Shown piece by piece: positions 57,196 to 64,000 of a stretch of DNA of 64,000 bases. The notes under the pieces were generated by a model that saw only the letters and a list, made by a program, of their open reading frames with translations, was not told the DNA's origin and searched no databases. How positions within the stretch are numbered: position 1 is the first letter of the stretch; the number at the start of each line of letters is the position of its first letter. Made by a program: the position numbers and the translations under genes. This DNA is from a bacterium. GTDB lineage: Bacteria; JAJVIF01. The stretch is from the NCBI GenBank assembly GCA_022072165.1, contig JAJVIF010000001.1, positions 1,550,001 to 1,614,000 on the forward strand, in the 5' to 3' direction.

Positions 57196-59535
57196 CTAGC
57201 GCACCTCCACCAGGACTCTCCGCCAGCGACCAAACACCATCGGACTCCGGGCGACAATCAGTCGTGCGCTCGCTCCGGGAAACCACTTCGCGACCTGGAC
57301 GGTCTCCCCGACTTCCACTTCGCCCATGATGGGACTGCATCCCAGGTTCCGGTGCAGACGACCCTCGATTTCGACATCCGCGATGAACTGCCCGGCGATG
57401 TTGCGACCAATCGCGACGACGGTCCCGACCCGTGTCTCCAGGGGGTCATCCGTCATCGGCGGAACCAGATTCAGCGCCAGCGAGGGAGTCACCGGGCCGA
57501 TGCGCGACCGGGTCACGCCGGTGGCCGTGCTGATCTCCCAGTGATGCTGACCGCAGCGCCAACGCTGGGGAGTCGCGCTCCCAGCATCGGACTGCGCTAT
57601 CACATCGCCTGGTCGCAACAGCGGTGTCAGCGGAGCAACGCATCCCCTTTCCTCGGCCACCGCGTGTGACGCCCACAGAAAAATGCTGCCGACCCGGATC
57701 GCCAATCGCTCAGTGGTCAGACGCTCATCCCGGATCGCCGGGGCGTAACGCAACTCAGCTTCGGGGACTCCGGCCACCCGCACTTCCACCCGGACCTGCC
57801 CCAGCGTGAGGTCATGGATGCCGGCATCGACGGCATACCCCTGTCCCCAGACGATGATGTGGTACGGCGTGAGCTCTTTCAGGTAGCGACCATCAGCAGT
57901 CGCAGCGAGCCAGTCGGCGTACTCGGCCTCCAGGTCGCGAATCAGATTGTTCTCCGGATCGCTGTCTACCCAGTTCATCCGATAGCCAGGTGCCCGGGCT
58001 TCGATGCGATACCGCCCCAGCGGCACATCCACGAAGCGGTAGTACCCGCGGGCATCCGCCAGGAGGGTCACGGTGTCTGGCAGCGGCAGGTCGCCCTCCA
58101 GACGGATCCGTGTGACTTCGGCAAAGGGAACGGGCTGCGGCTCCCCTGCGTCGGAAGCGAGGGCATCGATCACCTGCCCCGCCAGCACGAACCGGGGGTC
58201 GCCGTTTTCATCGAGGACAAACGGAGGGTCCCCCGCGAGGTCGGTCACGACCCAGGGGAGTTCCAGCTCGATGGTCGCCCAGCGATACGGACCGATCACC
58301 TCCATGCGCGGGGGACCGACCCGACGTGCCCCCTCCACGAGGAGCGTCGCCGGGTCGAACAATGTCGCGTTGAACGTGAAGGTGATCCGGAGTGGCGGCG
58401 GCAGCGTGTCGGTCCGGACCGGCGGCTCCGGCTCCCAGAAGCCTCTCGTCTCCCCGAGACGTACCCGCCCACCCGCGCTGGGATCGGCGTTGTAGGGCCA
58501 TTGCGGACGGGTCGCCACCAGTCCGCTGTCAGTGTGGCCGAAGAGCTGGATCGCTGTTGGCGCTTGTTCGGGCCGGGTCCCGGCATCAGACGACTCCAGC
58601 ACGGCCCGGGGATAGCGCATCGTCAGTTGCGGACTGCGACTGGCGGGTCCAACCTCGTGCAGCACCAGGAGCCGTCCTGCGGCACAGACCTGGGCTCCCG
58701 CCAGTCGCGCGATCTCCTGCATCAGCGCTAACGGCGAGCGGCCTGCGCCATCAAACTCCACGATCGGGAAGTCGAGGAATCCCAGACTAATGTCAGTGAA
58801 CCAGGGGTCCTGCAGCCCTGCAAAGAGCTCCCGGCAAATCGTATGGGCCGTAGGGAGTGCCTCCACGACCCGCGACTCCCGAACACTCTGTACGGTGAAG
58901 CCCCCTACCTGACGGGAACCGAGGGTCAGACGCTCCACCCGCAGCGTCCGTCCCCAACGCTGCATCACCACCGCCGCGTACGGGGGCTCCAGACGGTGCA
59001 TCGGTTCGGCGAGGGTCAGGGTCACGGTCAGGCGACCCGCACTGTCCGCCGACTCTTCGCAGGAAATCACAAAGCCTTCGAAGAGTGTCAGCTCTGTTCC
59101 AGGAACCAGTTCCATCGAGACCCGCAGGACAGGATCGTCTGCCTGCAGCGCGTGCCACTGCTCCAGCAGCTCGATGCTCCCAGTGAGTCGGGCTGTATCG
59201 GGAGCCGGTCCCAGCGACTGGTGCCCCTCGACACCCCACATCAGATCGCTGAGGTCCGTAACCACCGGCGTGGCATCCCAGGATGTCAACGCCCGGACCC
59301 GCAATCGTGGCTGCGGCAGTGTCACCACTTCGCCAGCGGCCAGTCGTTCCACCAGCGGCGACATCACTTCCACAGCCTGCTGCACGACAACAGTCCCACC
59401 TGATGGCACCTGCCCATCCGGGAGCCGTCGCACGGCATTGGTGTCGGGGTCCCAGGCGACATCGACGCCGAGTACCAGCGGCGTTGGGGGGTCCAGGAGC
59501 CAGCAGATCGGCGGCAGATAGCGCGGCGATGACAT
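57196..59535 (-). CDS. Large phage tail hub-like protein with an inserted Ig-like domain
   Basis: A 779-residue protein, the largest of the module. The first half (LRVRALTSWDATPVVTDLSD, RLTVTLTLAEPMHRLEPPYA, SPLALMQEIARLAGAQVC) resembles tail hub or baseplate proteins of the gp27/GpD type. Near residues 490-530 a carboxypeptidase-regulatory-like domain appears (LLADARGYYRFVDVPLGRYR, then IEARAPGYR). The C-terminus (VGTVVAIGRNIAGQFIADVE) looks like an OB-type domain. Assignment rests on pattern and gene order. Confidence 0.55.
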   Translation of the reverse strand: MSSPRYLPPICWLLDPPTPLVLGVDVAWDPDTNAVRRLPDGQVPSGGTVVVQQAVEVMSPLVERLAAGEVVTLPQPRLRVRALTSWDATPVVTDLSDLMWGVEGHQSLGPAPDTARLTGSIELLEQWHALQADDPVLRVSMELVPGTELTLFEGFVISCEESADSAGRLTVTLTLAEPMHRLEPPYAAVVMQRWGRTLRVERLTLGSRQVGGFTVQSVRESRVVEALPTAHTICRELFAGLQDPWFTDISLGFLDFPIVEFDGAGRSPLALMQEIARLAGAQVCAAGRLLVLHEVGPASRSPQLTMRYPRAVLESSDAGTRPEQAPTAIQLFGHTDSGLVATRPQWPYNADPSAGGRVRLGETRGFWEPEPPVRTDTLPPPLRITFTFNATLFDPATLLVEGARRVGPPRMEVIGPYRWATIELELPWVVTDLAGDPPFVLDENGDPRFVLAGQVIDALASDAGEPQPVPFAEVTRIRLEGDLPLPDTVTLLADARGYYRFVDVPLGRYRIEARAPGYRMNWVDSDPENNLIRDLEAEYADWLAATADGRYLKELTPYHIIVWGQGYAVDAGIHDLTLGQVRVEVRVAGVPEAELRYAPAIRDERLTTERLAIRVGSIFLWASHAVAEERGCVAPLTPLLRPGDVIAQSDAGSATPQRWRCGQHHWEISTATGVTRSRIGPVTPSLALNLVPPMTDDPLETRVGTVVAIGRNIAGQFIADVEIEGRLHRNLGCSPIMGEVEVGETVQVAKWFPGASARLIVARSPMVFGRWRRVLVEVR

Positions 59536-59556
59536 CAGATCAATCCTCGTGTGACA

Positions 59557-59988
59557 TCACTCAGGCAAGGGATCCAGCAACACCGGGTTCTCACCGGTTA
59601 GTACCACCGACACCCCCCGGCTGACTTCCAGTGCAGCGGGCATCGCATCTAGCAGGGCGGGACTCACGATGAGCCCGATGATGGGAATCCGTCCGGACTG
59701 GCGCCACCGGACAGCCAAGGGGTGTGAACGCAGCAGCGCGGTCCCCCACTGCACGGCCAGTGGATGCGAGATCGGTGGTGCTCCGGCGAGTCGCAGGCTC
59801 AGCGGCAGACGCTGACTCACCGCCCCGGCGATGCGGAGTCCCAGGAGCAGGGTGGTGGTCGGCGCGAGTTGCCAGGAGACGCCCAGGGGTCGTGTGGTGA
59901 CTCGTGGAGTCCCCACCCGATGCCCCAGGGGATAGCGTCGGCTCACCCCGGCGTAGCAGCGATAGCTCAGTGGATGGGTGGCCGTCAT
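59557..59988 (-). CDS. Phage-module protein with short internal repeats (143 aa)
   Basis: A 143-residue protein in which a short motif recurs: YPLGHRVG, RPLGVSWQ, LPLSLRLAG, HPLAVQWG, HPLAVRWR. The repeats are 15-25 residues apart and would give a series of beta hairpins. It is followed by a hydrophobic stretch (IIGLIVSPALLDAMPAALEV). No family recognised. It lies two bases after its upstream neighbour, in the tail part of the run. Confidence 0.6.
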   Translation of the reverse strand: MTATHPLSYRCYAGVSRRYPLGHRVGTPRVTTRPLGVSWQLAPTTTLLLGLRIAGAVSQRLPLSLRLAGAPPISHPLAVQWGTALLRSHPLAVRWRQSGRIPIIGLIVSPALLDAMPAALEVSRGVSVVLTGENPVLLDPLPE

Positions 59989-59990
59989 AA

Positions 59991-60902
59991 CTATGCCGAC
60001 ACGATGCGCGCCTGGAGCTGCGCGGAATAGGGATTCCCGGCGGCGGTCCGACCCGGTGCCGCCTGCGCCCGGATCCAGAACGGGATCGATTCCTCCGGGT
60101 CCATGGCTCCCAGGACCAGTTCCGGTCCCACAAAGGTGCCGGGTGCGCCCGACTCATCGGGAGCTAACTGGAAGTCCTGGAAGCCGGCGGAGATTTCCAC
60201 TTCCCCAGGTCCCTCGGCGACCTGCAGCAGTTCGATGACCACAGTTGGACCATCCGGCAATTCCAGCAGAATCACCGGGCCATCCAAGGTTCCCGCAATC
60301 GTGCCGACTTCTTCGCCGTTGAACTCCACCTCGAACTCATAGGTCGAGTCCGGCACCCAGGCGATGCCCCAGACACCCACCGGTGTCGTCAGGTCGAGAC
60401 TCGCCTCCGCCACGGCCTGGATGAACGGGGATTCGCCACTGTTGCGGACCACGGCATCCGGACGAATCAGGAGCCGGGCATCCACGCCCCCGGTTTCACC
60501 CACATTGCGGGCATACATTCGATGGGGCGTGCCGGTTGCCCCCGCGACCAGCGTCCCGGCGTGCCAGCCGACATCAATCTGGCTGATGTAGTGCGTCCCG
60601 GGGATCAGTACGCCGAACTCCAGCTGGATGCCGGGAATGATGCTCCCGGTACTCACCGCGCCGCCTCCTGGCAGCACGAACTCGACCGGCATCCCGGTGG
60701 CCGGTGTCATCGTGCCCCGCCATACCAGGCCGTCATGCTCCAGATCGATCACATAGCTGTCGGCCAGTGCGAAGCCGCCGGTCCGGGCGGAAGCTTCCAG
60801 CAACGACGCTGTCACAATCGCGCTCCCGGCGACATTGGTCAGATAGACCTGCCGACTCTGCAATCCGGTGCTGTCTTCGAATACCTGTAACTCTGCTGCC
60901 AT
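59991..60902 (-). CDS. Phage tail protein, probably tail fibre or tube-associated (303 aa)
   Basis: A 303-residue protein starting at 60902 (GAGGT six bases upstream) with beta-rich repeats (VYLTNVAGSAIVTASLLEAS, HRMYARNVGETGGVDARLLI, TVVIELLQVAEGPGEVEISA). Segments such as ARNVGETGGVDARLLIRPD and FWIRAQAAPGRTAAGNPYSA are like receptor-facing or spike proteins of tailed phages. Exact role not known. Confidence 0.58.
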   Translation of the reverse strand: MAAELQVFEDSTGLQSRQVYLTNVAGSAIVTASLLEASARTGGFALADSYVIDLEHDGLVWRGTMTPATGMPVEFVLPGGGAVSTGSIIPGIQLEFGVLIPGTHYISQIDVGWHAGTLVAGATGTPHRMYARNVGETGGVDARLLIRPDAVVRNSGESPFIQAVAEASLDLTTPVGVWGIAWVPDSTYEFEVEFNGEEVGTIAGTLDGPVILLELPDGPTVVIELLQVAEGPGEVEISAGFQDFQLAPDESGAPGTFVGPELVLGAMDPEESIPFWIRAQAAPGRTAAGNPYSAQLQARIVSA

Positions 60903-60951
60903 CAGAGACCTCGCTTCTGCATCTGTAATCGGCGACCTTTTCCGCCACCTG

Positions 60952-61281
60952 CTACCCCACGACCTGACACTCCACGGCCACAGTCCAGCGATCGCTCCCC
61001 AACGTCGGCGACCGCTCAATCCTGGTCAGCACGATCTCCCAGGAGTCGGCACCGAGGGTTAGCGTGGTGTTCGCACCAGCGCCCCAGAGCGACTCCAGGT
61101 CGGTCAGCTCGTCCGCGGTAATCCCCTGGCCGGTCAGCTTCAGGCGCTGCCTGCGACCACCGCGCCAGAGGAGTCCCCCGCCAGTGAGGGTGCTGACGAG
61201 CAGCCCACCGACATCCCTCACTGCCACGATTTCCGGCGTGAGTCCCAAAGTCCGGCCATCGATGCTCACCTGTATTGCCAT
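60952..61281 (-). CDS. Small phage tail-region protein (109 aa)
   Basis: A 109-residue beta-rich protein (VSIDGRTLGLTPEIVAVRDV, TLTLGADSWEIVLTRIERSP, WTVAVECQVVG). Size and position between head-joining and tail genes fit a tail or baseplate adaptor protein. Three bases separate it from the upstream gene; 49 bases follow it. Confidence 0.6.
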   Translation of the reverse strand: MAIQVSIDGRTLGLTPEIVAVRDVGGLLVSTLTGGGLLWRGGRRQRLKLTGQGITADELTDLESLWGAGANTTLTLGADSWEIVLTRIERSPTLGSDRWTVAVECQVVG

Positions 61282-61284
61282 GTG

Positions 61285-61656
61285 CTAACTCCCTGTCACC
61301 TGCCAGTCTTCGAGTCGCCAGACCATTTCCTCACGCACCTGACCCGCCTCCGCCACCAGCGACCACTCCCGCAAAACAGCCCGCGCTGATTCCAGCATCA
61401 CCGCATCTGAGTGAAGCCGACAGGTGGTCGGCTGGCCCAGCCAGGCCATCCCTTGCGGCGGATCGCTGGCGTACGCGACACAGCGGAGTTCCAGAGTCCG
61501 GCTGGTGGTCAGATGGAAGCGATCCGGCGAGTCCGCGTTGCGTGGGAGCGCGAGTCCCTGGTCGGCAAACTGCAGCTGACAACGGGTGATCTGCCAGATC
61601 GTTCCTGCCCCGATTTCCAGCGACATCTGCGGTATTGCCAGTAACGGTGGTGTCAT
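61285..61656 (-). CDS. Small phage tail-region protein (123 aa)
   Basis: A 123-residue beta-rich protein (MSLEIGAGTIWQITRCQLQF, RTLELRCVAYASDPP). The ATG at 61656 overlaps the upstream stop (TAATG), which decides the start over a GTG at 61677. No family recognised. Confidence 0.6.
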   Translation of the reverse strand: MTPPLLAIPQMSLEIGAGTIWQITRCQLQFADQGLALPRNADSPDRFHLTTSRTLELRCVAYASDPPQGMAWLGQPTTCRLHSDAVMLESARAVLREWSLVAEAGQVREEMVWRLEDWQVTGS

Positions 61657-62177
61657 TACACGTCCCCTTCCAGCCACCAGCTCGGCCCCTGCAGGACGAG
61701 CCGGCCAACACAGTGCGCCCAGGGACCCGATGATGGAGTCATCGGCTGTGCACGTCGATCCCCAGCCTGCCCCTGACGCTCCAGATGCAGCAGAAGGGTC
61801 CCGCGCTGTATCAGGTCGGAGTGCACATCGTCAGGGTCCTGGGGGAGCAGCAACGGCAACATGCCGACCGCACAGGCCTGCTGCAGGGCATCCCACCACT
61901 CCCGGACCGGCTCCTGCCACACGCCAGCTGCGGTCAGCAACGTGACATCACAGGTCAGCTGCAACCAGCCCCCCTGCTCGTTCAGGACCGATGAGACTCG
62001 CTGCCCCAGGCAGGGTTCCCACTGTCGACTCCGTTCTTCCAGGACCAGCAGCGGCAGCGAAGATGGCGTTGCGGGGGGCGGGCCTGGCACCACGGTGAGA
62101 TCCGGGAGCGCGGTCGCCAGATGCTGGATCAACGACACCAGCCACCAGCGGGTCGATGTTGTAGCAACCAGCGTCAT
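61656..62177 (-). CDS. Probable tail completion/terminator protein (173 aa)
   Basis: A 173-residue protein. The helix and beta pattern WWLVSLIQHLATALPDLTVV, QLTCDVTLLTAAGVWQEPVREWWDALQQA is that of tail terminator-type proteins, which cap the tail and join it to the head. The order after connector and head-closure genes agrees. It overlaps the upstream gene by four bases. Confidence 0.55.
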   Translation of the reverse strand: MTLVATTSTRWWLVSLIQHLATALPDLTVVPGPPPATPSSLPLLVLEERSRQWEPCLGQRVSSVLNEQGGWLQLTCDVTLLTAAGVWQEPVREWWDALQQACAVGMLPLLLPQDPDDVHSDLIQRGTLLLHLERQGQAGDRRAQPMTPSSGPWAHCVGRLVLQGPSWWLEGDV

Positions 62178-62560
62178 GACGACACCTCCAGCGGTCGACA
62201 GCGCAGGAGGCGACAGGCACCGTGCGGATGCTGCTCATGGACTGACTCCACCTGCCAAAGTCGCCCATCAAGGGAGACCACCGCTCCCGCTGGGACCGCC
62301 GCCAGGGTGATCAGATCCATCGCTCCGGCCTCCGGAGCCAGCGTGGTGTACCAGAGACGCGACTCAAGACCCCGGCGCAGCATCGGCACCTGGCCCTGCA
62401 GTCGCCACTCGACCGCCGGTGGTTCCCCCCGGGTGGCATCGCCGCCGGTGAGCACGCTGACCCACCAGGGGACCGACTCCAGTTCGCCGATGTCCGCCAG
62501 CTGTCGCCACCAGCGACGCAACCAACTCACCGACGCTCCCGCTTTTACGTTTCCTGCCAT
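62174..62560 (-). CDS. Probable head closure (stopper) protein (128 aa)
   Basis: A 128-residue protein with a beta-barrel-like ending (AVPAGAVVSLDGRLWQVESV, ACRLLRCRPLEV), typical of head-tail stopper proteins that seal the filled head. It overlaps the connector gene by 16 bases and the next gene by four. Family call is tentative. Confidence 0.5.
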   Translation of the reverse strand: MAGNVKAGASVSWLRRWWRQLADIGELESVPWWVSVLTGGDATRGEPPAVEWRLQGQVPMLRRGLESRLWYTTLAPEAGAMDLITLAAVPAGAVVSLDGRLWQVESVHEQHPHGACRLLRCRPLEVSS

Positions 62561-63063
62561 TTCAGTCGATCCACCCGATGCTGAAAATGCGCATAACTGC
62601 CGTATCCACGCAGCGTTTTGATAGCCGAGGCGATCGCCACCTGCCGCGCCATCAGGTCTGTCCCGATCCCCGGCATCCGCAACGCCAGCACGACGGATGG
62701 GTCGAGCTGCAGGACTTCCAGGCAGCGGGCCGCCGCCAATGGCACGGACTCCCCCGCCGCCGCCAGCTGCGTATCGATAGCGGCATCAGAGAGCTGCGCC
62801 CAGGCGTAGTCCGCCAGGAGCACCGCCCCTTCCTCCGGCGCGACCGGAAAGGTCACCAGTCCGTGGATCAGGTCCACTTCCACCGTATCTGTCACATCCG
62901 CGCCATCCAGCAGGACCAGAAGCGATCCCTCCATCACCGGATGGCCGGCGAGTTCGAAGACCGTGCGACGGCCATCACCGAGGCCCGGCATCTCGCCGAG
63001 CACCCAGACCGGCTGGTCCCAGATCAACTGCCGCACGGCATCACGCAACGACTCACTGCTCAC
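62545..63063 (-). CDS. Head-tail connector-like protein (172 aa, GTG start)
   Basis: A 172-residue protein in the place of a head-tail adaptor, directly after the capsid gene. The pattern FELAGHPVMEGSLLVLLDGA, DLIHGLVTFPVAPEEG, LADYAWAQLSDAAIDTQL is like connector proteins with a beta part and a helical C-terminus. GGAGGT lies six bases before the GTG at 63063. Confidence 0.58.
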   Translation of the reverse strand: MSSESLRDAVRQLIWDQPVWVLGEMPGLGDGRRTVFELAGHPVMEGSLLVLLDGADVTDTVEVDLIHGLVTFPVAPEEGAVLLADYAWAQLSDAAIDTQLAAAGESVPLAAARCLEVLQLDPSVVLALRMPGIGTDLMARQVAIASAIKTLRGYGSYAHFQHRVDRLKWQET

Positions 63064-63165
63064 AGGGCACCTCCATTGGCCGGAGAATCAGCGACGTGTC
63101 GCCACGCGCCGATTCCCCGGCTCCCGCACACTCAGGTCATCACACTCTGCTCACGCCCGAATGCC

Positions 63166-64000
63166 TCAGCCGAGGCTCGGCAGACCCGCATAGAAACTCC
63201 GCCAGTCGAGAATCGCGCCCCCCAGGACCAGACGCCCCTTGTAGGCCAGGAGGTCCCGCTCGAAGTCCTCTTTCACCAGGACTTCCGGCGTCTCCCGCCC
63301 ATTGAGGAAGCCGAGTTCGAGGGTCGGCGAGGAAGCAGGCTGAGCGATGAGATACCAGTCCTCCGGACGGGTCAGCAGGGGCTCCACAATGACCTCCACC
63401 AGCCCATGCAGGACATTCACATCGTTGGTGCTGCCCCCCGGTACCAGGCTCGAGTGCACCAGGGTCTTCGCCTGAAACTCCAGCTCCGGCGGGACCACGA
63501 GGTACCCCGGCACGATGTGCAGCGGATGCCCCTTTTCGCTGAGCTGCGAGCGCATCGCCGTGATGCCCGCCTGCAGTCCCTCAACATCCAGGAGATCCGT
63601 CGACTGATTGGTCCGGCTCCCATCGAAGAGAGGTGCACCGTCGTAGATCGGGTCCGCACTGGTAAGGAGTCCCACCACAAAGTCGCCCACCGTGTTCATG
63701 GCTCCCTGGGCGAGGTCGTGGCCGATGTGCTGGAAGGCTCCGAGGTCATCGTTCACAAACATTTCCCAGGTGAACTCCAGGACCAGTTCGTACTTCGCCG
63801 GCGAGTAGTCCACGCGATAGCTCGAGAAGTTGCCCTGACCAGCTTCCGCTCCTTCGAGGACCACGCCGAACCGATCCGTATCGCTCCGGCGCAGGCGACT
63901 CACCGGCTTCAGGTCGCCGAGCGACGCGATCCGGGCGTACTTCCGCCAGGTCGGCGTCTGCAGCGCGGCTTGCGCAATGAGCGCTCGCTCCACCTGCGAC
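63166..64000 (-). CDS. Phage major capsid protein, N-terminus cut off by the window edge
   Basis: At least 278 residues; the frame is open at 64000, so the start is outside. It has the major capsid pattern seen in Mu gpT-like and protease-capsid fusion proteins: ALQTPTWRKYARIASLGDLK, LVLEFTWEMFVNDDLGAFQH, GHPLHIVPGYLVVPPELEFQ, NVLHGLVEVIVEPLL, WYLIAQPASSPTLELGFLNG and AILDWRSFYAGL. If the protein is a fusion, the protease would lie to the right of this window, with portal and terminase genes. Confidence 0.78.
   Translation of the reverse strand, partial: SQVERALIAQAALQTPTWRKYARIASLGDLKPVSRLRRSDTDRFGVVLEGAEAGQGNFSSYRVDYSPAKYELVLEFTWEMFVNDDLGAFQHIGHDLAQGAMNTVGDFVVGLLTSADPIYDGAPLFDGSRTNQSTDLLDVEGLQAGITAMRSQLSEKGHPLHIVPGYLVVPPELEFQAKTLVHSSLVPGGSTNDVNVLHGLVEVIVEPLLTRPEDWYLIAQPASSPTLELGFLNGRETPEVLVKEDFERDLLAYKGRLVLGGAILDWRSFYAGLPSLG

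Overview
The window is GC-rich, gene-dense DNA from a diderm bacterium. The evidence for an outer membrane is a secretin, many lipobox signal peptides, a DUF3108-type periplasmic protein and AMIN domains. No rRNA, tRNA, transposase or CRISPR array was recognised. Only rpsB and lon are strong housekeeping markers, and rpsB is not followed by tsf. I cannot assign a phylum from the sequence alone; the gene content would suit an uncultivated or deep-branching diderm lineage. Several genes (near 250, 6026, 37226 and 40714) have a -10-like box only 6-9 bases before the ATG, which suggests leaderless transcripts are used here.

Layout. 1-7.6 kb: a family-4 glycosyltransferase, a YVTN-propeller lipoprotein, a BlaI-type repressor with an M56 metallopeptidase, a second glycosyltransferase, a small membrane protein and a His-rich CsgG/GNA1162-like secreted protein. 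7.6-17.8 kb (minus): a type IV pilus / type II secretion-like assembly locus, pilM-pilN-pilO, two PilP-like genes, a 1668-residue PilQ-like secretin and a lipoprotein, with recognisable promoters before pilM and before the secretin. 17.9-29.4 kb (minus): one tightly packed operon of 15 prepilin-like genes, starting with PilX-, PilV- and PilW-like proteins (870, 623 and 216 residues) and followed by 12 short GFTLIE-type pseudopilins. 29.8-33.5 kb: a polyprenol-phosphate mannose synthase-like enzyme, a GT-C-like membrane protein, a small lipoprotein and a DUF3108-like protein. 33.6-37.1 kb: Lon with a long Lys/Ala/Pro tail, and a thioredoxin-fold lipoprotein.

37.2-44.0 kb (plus) holds the most novel part. 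A four-gene cassette (Cys-rich secreted protein, lipoprotein, second Cys-rich secreted protein, second lipoprotein) is present twice in tandem. The two Cys-rich families keep all 15 and all 17 mature cysteines between copies. Each cassette starts with the same promoter-like element, in which the whole gap between TTGACG and the -10 box is a TG dinucleotide repeat: 17 bp in copy 2 and 25 bp in copy 1. That layout fits phase variation by spacer length. A more distant lipoprotein/Cys-rich pair lies at 46.4-48.1 kb on the minus strand.

44.1-55.8 kb: an S23-like four-helix protein with an Arg-rich tail, a 78-bp tandem repeat, a J-domain membrane protein, a methyltransferase, rpsB, a CHAD protein, an orphan AbiEi-like antitoxin, two paralogous PQQ/sorbosone dehydrogenase-like propellers and a UDP-glucose 6-dehydrogenase. 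55.9-64.0 kb (minus): a compact phage structural module reading from a major capsid protein, cut by the window edge, through head-tail joining proteins to tail proteins, with no tape-measure gene in view.

Inferred whole: a surface-oriented region. The pilus-like machine could export or display adhesive minor pilins, and the mannosyl-phosphate and GT-C enzymes could glycosylate exported proteins. The duplicated Cys-rich/lipoprotein cassettes look like variable, secreted, disulfide-stabilised surface proteins.
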